Assembly (NCBI GenBank): GCA_022494885.1
Contig: JAGVSM010002664.1
Coordinates: 124,001-188,000 of the forward strand
Source of the DNA: Micrasema longulum
Taxonomy: Eukaryota > Arthropoda > Insecta > Trichoptera > Brachycentridae
DNA: 64,000 nucleotides
Direction of reading: 5' to 3'
Part shown: positions 53,575 to 64,000 of the stretch, one piece after another
Position numbering within the stretch: the first letter of the stretch is position 1
Layout: each line of letters starts with the position of its first letter
Made by a program: the position numbers and the translations under genes
Notes under the pieces: model-generated
Databases searched by the model: none
The model's input: the letters and a program-made list of their open reading frames with translations, nothing else
Told to the model about the DNA's origin: nothing

Positions 53575-53960
53575 TATTTAGATAGTTGTACAAATAAAAT
53601 TTAAACCCCTCGTAATCCCTTACCTAAAAAAAAATATTATTCTAAAATGTCCTGCCGGTAAAACAACTTTGTAACTACAAATTGATTGTTTTCACTTTGT
53701 TAATCAGGAATATAAAAAAGAGTTTCCCACACTCACAACACTAGATTAAAAACTAAGGGCTCCCTGGTCTATCCCCGAATTACAAATTACTTAGGAGAAC
53801 GTACATTAAATTGAGTTATTCCAAGGTTCAATGATCTCCCACAAACCATCATTAACATGAAAGATCTTTAAATTAAAAGAAAAAGAACTGAAGAAATATT
53901 TTCTAAACACTTCAAAGTGCCTGTTAATAAATAAATTTGTATAACATGAATAAAATAATG
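53575..53960 (+). mobile_element. LINE ORF2 C-terminal remnant
   Basis: Across stops, 53728-53960 reads HTHNTRLKTKGSLVYPRITN, YLGERTLN, VIPRFNDLPQTIINM and EEIFSKHFKVP. This is the HNTR...P...YGxRT...FNxLP motif order of LINE C-termini, comparable to 8469-8667 and 4658-4858. Confidence 0.65.
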
Positions 53961-54020
53961 TAAAATAAACCTGCCAGAAGAATAAAAAAAATTGTCCCAC
54001 CGAAAAGTCCTTGGACTTAT

Positions 54021-54560
54021 GTCCTTAAAATATAGCTTGATTAGAATGACATTTGTCAGAAAAAGTGACGACCTAACTTTGTAGTAACGTCTAAGGTATT
54101 ATTTATATTGACACATGAAAAATCATTCGTATCTGGCGTGTCAATTAATTTTTTTAATACAATGCTTGACACATAAATAAACATAAATATATAAAATCAG
54201 CTTTAAAACTAAAAAAAACTAAAATAAACCTAATTATTAACGATGTTCTTACAAGGTTGCATCATTTTGCAAAAACGTTAGAGATGGGACAAATTGATCT
54301 ATGTAAATTGATCGAATAAAAAAATAATTCATTTGATGTTGTTCATGAAAAAAGTATAAATGTCTTATTTTTGGTGAATAATTCTGTTAAACACTCTATA
54401 ATAGGCTTGTTTTTGCGTTTTTATACCAATTTTCGGAAACAGAGTTTCATGATTGCATGAAATAACTGATAAAATCGATTTGATCAAAGATCGGTAATTT
54501 CCCATCACTAATGTCATTAGTTTGACAGCTGTCAATCTAATCAAGCTATATTTTAAGGAC
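54021..54560. mobile_element. TIR element (MITE, about 540 bp)
   Basis: The left end GTCCTTAAAATATAGCTTGA, TTAGAATGACA is inverted at the right (TGTCAATCTAATCAAGCTAT, ATTTTAAGGAC). Both ends are flanked by TAT, fitting a TA-type target. No transposase ORF. Confidence 0.8.
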
Positions 54561-54744
54561 TATAGTGGGTAACAAATTGTAATATGTATTTTAAAATATC
54601 AAATAAACGCTGCTCTGCAGCACTAAAACTGAATATATACAAAAATGATTTAAAAAACAAAACATTGTTATAAAATCCAGACGCTTTCCTCATCTACCTA
54701 TATGGATTTTTGTTTTTAACAAAAATCATCGCCATCTTACTAAA

Positions 54745-54966
54745 CAATGTGATAGACCCAGCATCCCTAATATAGAAGTCTAGGCATCTACAGGGCTTAT
54801 GACCCGTCATTCACCATTCTGCCTATATTTAAATCATGTATATTCCTTTAACTCTTCCATCTGTTGATGTTTGTGAAGTCAAGAGCTGAAACCTTTATTA
54901 ATGCGGGTGAGATTCATCGAACTGAATTATTTCACCTACATACTAGGCAATGCCTGAAAATATTTT
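54745..54966 (-). repeat. R1 family copy
   Basis: GAAGTCTAGGCATCTACAGG, TATGACCCGTCATTCACCAT and AACTCTTCCATCTGTTGATG are followed by AGCTGAAACCTTTATTAATG and CTAGGCAATGCCTGAAAA, which also occur (inverted) at 16950-17010 and near 44677. This defines a longer R1 unit. Confidence 0.65.
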
Positions 54967-54974
54967 TATAGTAC

Positions 54975-55085
54975 TTCTTGGACCAGGGGTGGTATTCTGA
55001 ATGCAAAAGCGCACGTAGGACACATATTTTCATTAAGAGCGATCTCTTCGCATGCAATTCCGTTCAGAATACCAGCCCAGCCGAA
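54975..55085. mobile_element. Short TIR element inserted in R1
   Basis: GGGTGGTATTCTGAATGCAA and CGTTCAGAATACCAGCCCAG form imperfect inverted ends. R1-type sequence flanks it on both sides (54966 and 55110-55165). Confidence 0.5.
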
Positions 55086-55109
55086 TTTATCAACAATGCT
55101 TTGAGTCTG

Positions 55110-55570
55110 TCCGAATTTTTGTAGACAAGGACTGGATTCAACCTTCACAAACTTTAACAGATGGAGGAGTTGAGGAATATAGGTGTTAAAAATGCACCGA
55201 TAAACTTTTTTTTTTTTTCAGTTTGGCGCGATCTAGATATTGTTAATCTTTGTATAAATAAAGTGAATGTTACACAGTGCGTGAAGTGGCCAATTAAATC
55301 AACCAATGACAGGTCACAAGCCCTGTAGATGCCTAGACTTCTATATTCCCTTCTTTAAAATGTTCTTTATCTCAGTTGTAATATGCTAATATCAACTATT
55401 AGTTTGACATCGGGTGCTCAGACATCAGTGTCAATTAATATCAAATACAAACATAATATTTTATACATATCGTCGCTGTTTGGCCAAAAGTCACTAACCC
55501 TAAAATTGACAATTTTGAGTTAAATATGCCATTCGAAGCGTAAAATTACATTCTTTTAACGAGGCAAACA
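55110..55570 (+). repeat. R1 family copy
   Basis: CTGGATTCAACCTTCACAAA, GATGGAGGAGTTGAGGAATA, ATCAACCAATGACAGGTCAC and CCTAGACTTCTATATTCCCT match R1. The tail ACCCTAAAATTGACAATTTT, ATATGCCATTCGAAGCGTAA matches the 48310-48400 segment in reverse. Confidence 0.6.
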
Positions 55571-55612
55571 TCACAAAGCTTACTTACGAATTATTTGTTT
55601 TTTTTTATTATG

Positions 55613-56314
55613 TTACTTTATACTATCACCATTAACACTTCTGATTAGTCTGTTCCACTCCAGTCTGTCCTCAGCCCGACGAACTGACTCATCAAATTTT
55701 AGCCCCGTAGCCACCTTTATTTGGTCAGTCCATCTATATGCGATTCTACCCCGGCTTCTCTTACCTTCAACTCGACCAGACATTATTGCCTTTTCTAGAT
55801 TGTCTGGCTCGCGTCTAGCAATATGTCTAAAGAAAGACAGTATCCTTCTCAAACACACCATTGATAGACGAGTTGTAATATGGAGCTCTTCCAGTATCGA
55901 TGCATTCGTCCTTCTGGCTGTCCAAGGCACTCGCAGCAGCCTTCTCCAACACCACATCTCGAATGCATAAATCCTCTTCCTCTCGTAGGTACGCATTGTC
56001 CACGTTTCAGCCCCATATAGGAAAACGGAGAATACCAGGGCTTCCATCAACCGCTTTTTTGTGTTTGTTGATATACCTCGATCTCGCCAAATCTTCTCCA
56101 AACGGTTCATTGCTTCTTTGGCTATTTGAATCCTGCGACCAATCTCAGGTCTGCAACTGCCGTTGTTGGAGATAACTGACTCATCAAATTTTAGCCCCGT
56201 GGCCACCTTTATTTGGTCAGTCCATCTATATGCGATTCTACCCCGGCTTCTCTTACCTTCACTCGGCCAGAGATTATTGCCTTTTCTTGTGTACATAAAA
56301 CCTCCAAAACACAA
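55613..56314 (-). mobile_element. LINE D (RTE/CR1-like) ORF2 C-terminus with internal duplication
   Basis: The 233-codon - strand frame encodes RRIQIAKEAMNRLEKIWRDR, NTKKRLMEALVFSVFLYGAE, TWTMRTYERKRIYAFEMWCW, RRLLRVPWTARRTNASILEE, LRRILSFFRHIARREPDNLE and RGRIAYRWTDQIKVATGLKF, ending ...NRLIRSVNGDSIK. The LYGAETWxxxxxxxxxxxxFEMxCWRRxLxVxW and FGHIARR motifs are those of RTE-like LINE C-termini. The 29-residue block starting EGKRSRGRIAYRWTDQ occurs twice, at the start and again near the end, so the copy is rearranged. The endonuclease and reverse-transcriptase core are missing. Confidence 0.85.
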
Positions 56315-56399
56315 AAATCTAATTTTTCCTCTGTCTCCAAACTTTTTATGTATTTCGGGTTAGTGACTTTTGCCTCAACGATGACGATATAAAATAATA

Positions 56400-56765
56400 A
56401 ATGAACACGAACTTGTGCCTGAACACCCGGCCAACAGGGGGCGCTGTAAAAATACAATAAAAGAAGAACAATCTATTGATACTCCCACGATGGATACTTG
56501 TCATATCTTTGTACCATAAGTGATATAGATTTAAAAATTAGCAACGGTGTGCATGCATATCCATTGATTTATTCTTCAATGGCAAAAGTGACATAATTGG
56601 CGATTAGGGCCGTGCACCCCATACAGGCAATTAAACGATGCTTACTTAAGCCATTACGTAATGATAGACTGCGCATTAATGTATCTTATGGCGGTCTATA
56701 ATTACACAAAACACATTCATGAAATTTAAAATAAATATACACATATTGCACATACCCACGTAGAC
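56400..56765. other. Probable C3G intron, nothing recognised
   Basis: AT-rich sequence without a supported feature. Confidence 0.4.
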
Positions 56766-56769
56766 AAGT

Positions 56770-56935
56770 TTACGGCCTCCGTGGGGTCAAGACGCTTGAC
56801 TCACACACGGAAGGTTCCGGGTTCGATTCCCGGTAAGAACACAAAAAAAATAAATATGAATTGTCTCAAGCCTGGGTGTTCAGTGATGTAATTCACCACT
56901 GTAATTGGGCCTCCTGGCCTGTTGAGGTGAAAACA
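56770..56935 (+). mobile_element. tRNA-derived SINE (SINE-2), copy 2
   Basis: CTCCGTGGGGTCAAGACGCT, TGACTCACACACGGAAGGTT, CCGGGTTCGATTCCCGG, then TCAAGCCTGGGTGTTCAGTG and TTGGGCCTCCTGGCCTGTTG. A short deletion removes part of the A-box region relative to 31366-31532. Confidence 0.85.
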
Positions 56936-57593
56936 AAAGAAGAAAAATAATTTTTAAAAATACCCCACAACATGGCTGCTAAACTGCCCAAATGTACAGA
57001 AAAATATGTCTTTATTATGCGCCAAAGCCGTATTCAGCAGGAGAATTGCCCTATTAACCATTTGATCCCTGACGGTATGTGATATTGATTTGCGAGTGCA
57101 GATTATAAAGATTAACACGGATTAGATTTTAAATATTTATTACTAGAAGTTTCACACTATATAACCATATAATTTATCCAAAGGAATTCACAATATAGTT
57201 AAAACTGGCCGAAGGGCGCTGCGTTCAGGTGAGACAAAAGATCAAGAAGAAATGCAGCGAGCAATGTCCTTTCAAGTGTCATCTAGAGTGAAGTTAGGTT
57301 CGTATCAGGTTTGCCAACTGAAAAAGGCTTTCCAGTGTTGGAAACCTGATAACGTTTATTCAAGTACTTCGCTCTCCGCTACAACGGTACAAATTTGTCC
57401 AGATGTAAAATAACTCGTACATCTCTTATATGTGAATGTATTTAATGTAACTGATCACTGTCGGTACATATTTGGACATTTTTTAGTAGTTTCGGCCATT
57501 TTGAAGTAATTAGTTCAAAAAGTTACTCCCAATGATCAGAAAGCAGCTAGTCCACAATTTTGAGAAATTGAGATATTGTTCGATTCGATTTAA

Positions 57594-57760
57594 ACGAGCA
57601 CTAAATAAATAGTCCAGATCTTGTCTCGAAGTCCCTTATGTTTGTCAATGCTTCAATCTTTTTCTTAAAAATGTTTTAAACTATTCTTTTATTGTAATAT
57701 TTAAACCTTATAAATTGTTTACATGGATAATGTCCGTTAATAAATAAATAAATAAATATT
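57594..57760 (+). mobile_element. LINE 3' UTR fragment
   Basis: ACGAGCACTAAATAAATAGT, CCAGATCTTGTCTCGAAGTC and ATGTCCGTTAATAAATAAAT match the 3' end at 47149-47312, with no coding part. Confidence 0.75.
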
Positions 57761-59985
57761 GATGTTATTGGGTGCAGTCAGGTCAATTCTATGTTCTGCT
57801 AAAAACAGCCAGACCGCTTTTGTACAATAAACTGTATTAATCGCCTTCTGAAAATGGTGTCGATCACAAAAACGGCATTTCTAAATTTGCAAAAAACACC
57901 CACAGCACTAGAAAAGTCTTACGGTACTTTAAAAATCATTAAAATTGGTCAAATACACAATTATATTCTTGTTTGAAGGATAAAAAAACTAATGTATTCA
58001 ATGTTTATCATTTGTCAAACTCAAAAGCATTTCAACTGTTGCGTAGATTCGATTATTGACTATTTTCACAAAAGTGCTATTATCTCAGTTTCATTTTTCT
58101 ATGGCTGGCTGCTTTCTGCATAACTACGTTCAGTTTTGCGTAAAGCTGTCTGTGTAAAATTACTGTTCCTTTACGAACGTCAATATTATTATAACGATAA
58201 CAAGTATGTTCTTTTTTTTATTTTTGTGATTTGATTACGATGCGGGTTTCTCAATTATTTTTGTAAATTCATTGTATTGGCAAAATAACCACTTTTCATA
58301 TTGAAATTCCCCGACGGTACAAATTTGTACCATTTTTTTTTTTATATAAAAAGTTTTTAAAAGAATAAAAAAAATACACTGTTTTCTAGCTATAAATAAC
58401 ATAATTAAAAACGAAAAGTTCAAAAACTCTATTAAGTGGTTTAAGGGTGAATTCCGGCTCGCACAACTTCTGCATACAATAGTTTGTGATGTCTCTCTTA
58501 TATGCCTGTATGGAGGGTACCCCTTGTCGTAGTGACGATGCGGTGATATTTGGCCTTTTCTACAAGGTGCTTAAGTTAAGATCACAATGGATAGTAAAGA
58601 AATCTGACAAGATTAGGTGCTCTGTGAATACATGATAACATTCAGTGAGAAATGTGAGTTTTGCCCTAAAATTAAACATAATCTTACGGCTATTTTGTTC
58701 AAGTATACTGACCTTCCAAAGGAGTTTATCAAAGTTTAAAATTGTCATTACATAGCTTAAAAATATCATTACGATTATCAAATATCTAACATAAGGATAC
58801 TAAAGAAACAGTATAGATTGTGGTTTTAACAGAATTATACATAATTGAGACCTTTGTCGAATTAGATTTCCTTTTCTGCATATTTCATTAAATAAAACCG
58901 CGTGAAATATAAGCTAAATAAAACATAAAAACTCTCGAAGTTTTTAATAGTATTAACTTACATACTGTAAATTTCAGGTACTCTGTTATAAGTTCATTAA
59001 AAAAATATTTCATCGTGTACTTTTATTTGAGTATTTTTTTTTTAAATTTAAGAATCATATTTGTAGGGTACACGGGTAAAATGGGCGAATTGTATTTTTT
59101 CAATTTTCGAGATATTAATGGCATTTTTTCTCCTGAATGAAAACTATCAAATGGAATATTCAAAATTAAGAAAATTTACCTCCTTGTTTTACAAATTGCT
59201 GGCTGGCAAAAAATAATCAAAATGCGACGATTGCTGCTACAGGAGTTTTAAAAAAAAATGTAAAGTAGACTTTGGTTCATTTTTTCTATGATTGTATGTT
59301 TAAATATATTTTACATCAATCGAAAACATATTTTGTGTCACACAAGTAACATTTTTATTCTTCTTTTTGCTCTCCTGTAAAATTAGTTCTTTGTTAATTA
59401 GCCCGTTTTTGCCGTGTACCCGACATTTATTTTATTCAACGCATAGTTGATTATTTACTCATTATAAATACTAACCGAAATTTATATTCTGAATCAAGAA
59501 AAAATATTGAATAAGGAGCTGGCGATCAAAACGATATAATCCAAATTTTATACAACTGATATTTTTTTTTGGCTTAGTTTGAAAAAACCACCGAGCTTCC
59601 TCATTGAGATAAGGACATATAGCTCCCTGCTACTAATTTAATAACAATAATTACCCCGTTTTGTTTGTCAGCTCCTCAAATAACACATCAGTCGGAATGT
59701 CTACGCACAATATTACAAAACTGCACAAATCTTACAGACATTCCTTTTCCGCGTGCAAGATAAACATTAAAACATGCAACAGGCTAAACAGATACCGAAG
59801 CGCACAAGCGATTGTTAGTTCACACCAAAAAGCAGAATACAATCTGAAAAAAAAAACAAAAGAGTAACGAAAAGGTGACAGGAGAAAAAAAACAAATGAG
59901 GTGTTTGAAACAAAAGAGTGTCGGAGAGAAAAACCAAACAAGGCAGCAAGCAAAAGGAAAATAAAAAGATTTTCATAGATGAACT
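57761..59985. other. Probable C3G intron, nothing recognised
   Basis: AT-rich sequence with short ORFs only. No repeat from the other families was found here. Confidence 0.4.
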
Positions 59986-59988
59986 CAC

Positions 59989-60072
59989 CCGAGTAAGCCA
60001 CACTTTGGAACACTGGTGGGGGCGCGGTAATGCAGAGACGGGGTATGGCGGGGTTGGGGGTACACAAAACAT
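59989..60072 (-). CDS. C3G: Probable upstream C3G exon
   Basis: Between a CTAACCTAG acceptor (60073) and a TCGG-GTGAGT donor (59989/59988), the - strand frame reads VLCTPNPAIPRLCITAPPPV, FQSVAYS. It is phase 1 at its end, exactly what the exon at 52137 requires (G plus TA gives Val). The CTAAC branch-point-like sequence lies close to the acceptor. The GC-rich, proline-rich content contrasts with the AT-rich surroundings. The pyrimidine tract is weak, and membership of C3G rests on strand and phase, so it is tentative. Confidence 0.5.
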
Positions 60073-60365
60073 CTAGGTTAGCTCACAATGTTACACCGAC
60101 TTACGTACATAATAATAATTATAGTATATTAAGGTAGTGATATGCGGGGCGGAACGTACACTGAGCTCATAGTAAACTAGTCACAAAAAAAAAATCCAGT
60201 CGAGGTAGCGTGAGGATGAGAGTCGATATGACGAGAGAGGAAGTACCGCAGAAATGATCCTGTGAAGTACTGTCCGTGTCCGGGCAGGCGAAGAATACAG
60301 TTCTGTGAGCGAAATGGAACCGGAATACCAGACAAGTTGTACCAACATACGCCGTCGTAAGTCTA

Positions 60366-61076
60366 AATTTGGATAACTTATACAGCGCCATTTTTATTTT
60401 AAGTTATTATTATTATGGATAACTTATACAGCGCCATTTTTGTAATATAATACCTCAAAGGCGCTTTACAAAAGGATTATATAAAGATATAAATTTAATT
60501 TTAACTTTTTTAATTTACGAAAAACAATGTACTTTATCACCACATGCCAAGGATTCATTCGAATGATTTAGAGAACAAATGGGTTTCAAGTTTTTTCCGA
60601 AACATAACTTCACTTTCACAGCCTCGCACCTCTGCTGGGAGAGCATTCCATGCCGTAGGGCCTGGGACTGCAAATGCGCATTCGCCAAATTTAGTGCGCT
60701 GTTTGCGTAGAGGTATAATAACTTTTCCTTTTGACATAGATGTAGCTGATCTAAGCATAAAACGTCTGTCAGCTAGTTCATCTGGAATGCAGAATTCCCT
60801 TAGATATTCCAGAGCAGAGTTGTGCAGTGACTTATACATAAGCCAACAGAGTTTGTATTCCACCCTCTGTGGAAAACGTAGCCATTGTAATTTTCCAAGT
60901 AGTGGAGTGATATGACTGAACTTAGAGATTCCAAAAATAAGTCCCGCTGCGGCATTCGATACAGACTGTAGGCGAGTCATTTTATTCATTGGTAGACCTG
61001 CGTAGATACCATTACAATAATCGACTCTAAACACTACAAACGCATTTATTAATTGACGGACGGCATCCACTGGCAA
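60366..61076 (-). mobile_element. L2/CR1-like LINE ORF2 C-terminus and 3' end
   Basis: The 173-codon - strand ORF encodes LINAFVVFRVDYCNGIYAGL, LQSVSNAAAGLIFGISKFSH, ITPLLGKLQWLRFPQRVEYK, LCWLMYKSLHNSALEYL, RFMLRSATSMSK, FGECAFAVPGPTAWNALPAE and THLFSKSF. The SRxDYCN...LQxVxNAAARLI...HITPLLxxLHWLPxxxRIxYKL...FGxRAFxxxxPxxWNxLP order is that of CR1/L2 elements. The 3' end carries the AAGCGCCTTTGAGG / AATGGCGCTGTATAAGTTAT hairpin. The terminal part is duplicated (60366 and 60416) around (TAA)n. It is almost intact over this region. Confidence 0.85.
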
Positions 61077-61134
61077 ATTTTTGCGTATGCATTTAGTCTG
61101 TCTCTGTTATGAATGTCCAAATGTCCCCTACCTA

Positions 61135-61335
61135 ATAGCCCGATGCTTTACGGATCCGGGCTTGGAGGGGGAGATTTAGCAAAATGTAAACTCTCGCCTT
61201 CCACATTAGCCGGGCTCTCTATAGACCTGGGCTCGGAGAGCGAGAACTATTCACGGCGACCCGTCACAATAGATCTCCACAGGTCGCAGTGACGTCGGGA
61301 GCTTGCATAGCACTGACCCACACCACTAAGAATAA
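61135..61335 (-). repeat. Dispersed repeat family R2 copy
   Basis: CGGGCTCTCTATAGACCTGG, GTCACAATAGATCTCCACAG, GTCGCAGTGACGTCGGGAGC and ACTAAGAATAAGAATG are the reverse complement of the copy at 44828-44995. Confidence 0.6.
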
Positions 61336-62190
61336 GAATGTCCAAATGTTAGTCGACAGGCTGGATTTCCTCCCTGGGAAGTTATAAAGATCTAAGTTTG
61401 TCGCAAATCCACGATACTAGCCACAGGATCACAGCCCGATACATATAATGAACAACAAATATAATAATAAATATTATTATTTAATGAATAACCACAAAAT
61501 TAGTGTTTAAAATGTACATTTTAAAAACCTGCGTGTGTTTGAAAAAATCTACAAAATACTTGCTAGCTTCCGCAATGCACATCTCAGTACATTAAGAGGA
61601 TTATTACTGCAGTTCGATGTCAACATAAGTGTATGTAGCCGCAATTGTATAACTGACTACGATCAGGTATACAATTTGGTTTGGTATTTACATTATGATA
61701 AAACTCTGAACAAATTCACGGCCATACTGATAAAAGCTATTTCTGCTCAGGGGCTTTATTCTGAACTCATCTTTAGAATCGTATGCGACTTACGTCAACT
61801 GACGAGTGATGGCATCCTTGAACCAGCCGTGCGACTGAGGTCGATTGAAAACCAGTCGACTTTATCTCGGCCGCCTCGAAGCTCTCGACTTTGACAATCA
61901 AATGCAAAATCGTGCCTTCAGCTGTCCTTTGTATAAAATGCTCATTTATCTTTGAGAATTTTAATCGAATGCTTTTTTTATTTTTAATGAAAAATAAATC
62001 TTTGCGTTCTTTACCCAAATATCAAATCTTTGGGGCCATTTTTAACGAGTTGTAAACAACTCACTATTTGAAAATGGGAATCAAGTAGAGTTAGGTTCGA
62101 ACCTCGGACCTCTGATACTAGGTCTGCAACACTAGTCACGGGACCACACGGGCGGATTCGTGTACTCTTAATTTTCATTTTTAGGATTTT
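61336..62190. other. No gene recognised
   Basis: A 119-codon + strand ORF (61535-61894) has no recognisable motif. A tRNA-like B-box remnant occurs near 62093-62115 on the - strand (GAGGTCCGAGGTTCGAACC), similar to one at 15870. Confidence 0.35.
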
Positions 62191-62196
62191 TACGTT

Positions 62197-62396
62197 TGTC
62201 GCAGGAGGCAAAACTAGCAGTTCGCAATGGAGTTCCGGTGCCGACCATAATTTATGAGAGTGAAGTACGGAATTGGAAAAATAGTGATGAAAGTGGGTTG
62301 AATGCTGTCGATACAGTGATACAGCGTTTTATCCTCTCTCTTCTCTGGCAACCCCTACAGAGAAACCGCGTGACGGTTTGTTGTCGATGTTGTTGC
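62197..62396 (+). mobile_element. LINE B (RTE-like) copy 3 with internal deletion
   Basis: SQEAKLAVRNGVPVPTIIYE, SEVRNWKNSDESGLNAVDT matches LINE B copy 1 (2160-2260). It then jumps directly to the 3' end of the element (GTTTTATCCTCTCTC ... AGAGAAACCGCGTGACGG, matching 12121-12160) and the degenerate tail TTTGTTGTCGATGTTGTTG. Several hundred bases of the element are missing. Confidence 0.75.
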
Positions 62397-62399
62397 ACC

Positions 62400-63040
62400 T
62401 TAGAGTAGCGACCGAGTCGAAAATACTCATTCAGATTTCCGGTTCTTTTTCACTCGCAAAACTGAATTCTTTACTCTACCTGTAGTAGTCGATATAATAT
62501 CCCGTAGAATCACAAATCATGATTAATGGTCAAAATAAATAATTAAACATAAATATTTGGTACCTATTCTAAAAGATTACTCCAGTAAAAGAAAAACCCA
62601 ATATTAATTTCACTTAAAATCTACACATTTGAAATGATAAAAAATGGAATTTGTACATGCTTAAAATATAACATAATTTATTATGAGCTCAGTATTAAAT
62701 TACAATTAATGGAAATGACACCAATAAACCATAAACGATAAATTAATTAAGTAAATATAACATTTTCTTGTTTTCTTAATAATTGTTGCTTAGAAAATGC
62801 CCAGAACATACACAGAGACGGACCGGACCTACAATACGTTCAGTTGGCAAAAAAACAGACACTTTGTTACAAAGGGGAGAATTAAATGCTCGTATTAATT
62901 TACAAACATGTATATTTCCGTCCCTTTTCCAGTAAGTGACGGGGCGCTAGATCTTAATAGATCCGGCGCAGAGCATACAAATTGAAAAATAATATTTTGA
63001 GTTTGTTGTAATGTTAATATAATTTGTCTTAATTTGTTGC
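62400..63040. other. No gene recognised
   Basis: AT-rich sequence, nothing supported. Confidence 0.4.
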
Positions 63041-63046
63041 AGCTTC

Positions 63047-63306
63047 TACTTTTTCATTCCCTTTCTACACCAAATGGTGCATAGGGCACTGCATTGGTAC
63101 TCCAATGGCAGCGTATCTTGATCATTTTTCTTTTACGAAGATAAGAGGATCAGTCTTATAAAATAATTAATTATTCAGGGATTATAAAATATTTGAGCGT
63201 AAAGACTTTATTAAATAAATATTTTACATCAACCATGTCGGGAATTGAACCCGAGACCTCTTGCGTGGCAGGCAAACGCACTGACCACTACACCATGAGG
63301 CCGACA
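63047..63306 (-). mobile_element. SINE-1, near full-length copy
   Basis: The - strand head GGCCTCATGGTGTAGTGGTC, AGTGCGTTTGCCTGCCACGC, GAGGTCTCGGGTTCAATTCC, then TGATCAAGATACGCTGCCAT, CAGTGCCCTATGCACC and GGAAAGGGAATG. It lacks the GGTACCTG part of the body and a long (GAT)n tail. Confidence 0.85.
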
Positions 63307-63535
63307 TTTGTTGCGACAGAGAGAGAAAACATTTGTGAGAAGGGAATATGGAAGTCTAGGCATTTATATTTACCTGTCATACCATGGCAGGTTTAAGTTG
63401 CCACTTTACACACTGTGTAACATTTACCATTCTGCCCATGTTTAAACATCCACATTTCCTCAACTCTTCCATCTGTTAACTTTTATATAAATTTATATTC
63501 AATAACTCCCTAGGGAGGAAATCCAGCCTGTCTGC
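63307..63535 (-). repeat. R1 family copy
   Basis: GTTGCGACAGAGAGAGAAAA, GAAGTCTAGGCATTTATATT, ACATTTACCATTCTGCCCAT and CACATTTCCTCAACTCTTCC are in the R1 order, directly adjacent to the SINE-1 head. Confidence 0.65.
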
Positions 63536-64000
63536 AAATATTGTTGAACATAATTTGTGTCGGTTTTTTTTTTCAATATTTTCTGTTCTACAAAATATTG
63601 TGCTTGCTTTTACGTTACATTTATTATTTTATTCGATTACACGCCTTCAAAATGGTATGTGGTGTGCCATATAATAAACAGTGCGGAATTAATGGCAAAA
63701 TTTTTAATAAAAAAATTAGTTCGTAAAAGAAGAATAATCTTCATCGTTGAAGGTTAAATTAAATGTACTGGAGAGCAGTGTCTAAGCAACGATATACCTT
63801 CACCAATATTATTAATTAGACTAAAATATGTTAATTTTAATACACCTTACATTTGATTATCTTTTAAATGACAGTAAAATAATAAAATACTTAGAAATGC
63901 CTCGGTATCAAAACCCAAAACAAAGTGATCCCTTTAATAACTTTATTTGTCTAAAACCAATGGGACAGAAAAGTTGAGTATTCTTCATTGAGTTCCAAAT
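63536..64000. other. No gene recognised
   Basis: TTACGTTACATTTATTATTT then CACGCCTTCAAAATGG at 63611-63655 resembles the right flank of the Penelope-like remnant at 33350-33420. Otherwise nothing. Confidence 0.4.

Noticed and set aside
61535..61894. 119-codon ORF as a gene
   Set aside because: No recognisable motif, no splice context and no codon bias. Open frames of this size occur by chance or from decayed repeats here.

Overview
The window is eukaryotic nuclear DNA, almost certainly from an arthropod and probably an insect. It is AT-rich and has spliceosomal introns with GT...AG borders. It is packed with non-LTR retrotransposon fragments, tRNA-derived SINEs, inverted-repeat (MITE or foldback) elements and two solo LTRs. 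No prokaryotic operons, rRNA genes or functional tRNA genes were seen. The species cannot be fixed from the sequence.

Two host genes are clear. (1) An LRRC57-type leucine-rich-repeat protein lies on the + strand at 10395-11239 (two exons, 238 aa, start and stop both present). A short divergent ORF at 9815-10075 on the - strand shares the roughly 320-bp upstream region. (2) The C-terminal part of a C3G/RAPGEF1-type Rap guanine-nucleotide exchange factor lies on the - strand. Eleven exons run from 52137 down to the stop at 39581, and a probable twelfth exon sits at 60072-59989. All junctions between neighbouring exons are phase-compatible. The product reads, in order: a Gln/Ser-rich region, a Crk-SH3-binding proline motif, a proline-rich linker, the REM (RasGEF-N) domain and the CDC25 catalytic domain. 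The N-terminus lies beyond the window or is unrecognised.

Layout. 1-9.4 kb holds nested LINEs, three copies of a foldback MITE, a full-length tRNA-like SINE, a spaced repeat array and a large foldback element. 9.8-11.4 kb is the LRRC57 locus. 11.5-19.8 kb is intergenic with LINE, SINE and MITE fragments. About 19.8-26.1 kb is AT-rich and poor in recognisable elements. 26-39 kb is intergenic and repeat-rich, with a solo LTR, Penelope/hammerhead-like motifs and a three-level nested insertion. 39.5-52.1 kb is the C3G 3' half, whose introns carry a solo LTR, several LINE tails, a SINE and a 32-bp minisatellite. 52.2-64 kb is a probable C3G upstream intron and beyond, again full of transposon debris.

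The two host genes have no evident functional link. The most unusual structure is the intronic minisatellite at 40190-40985. Its units look like amplified copies of the neighbouring C3G 5' splice site, so the intron carries about a dozen GTGAGT decoy donors. All readings were made by eye. Transposon clade names are inferences from protein motifs.
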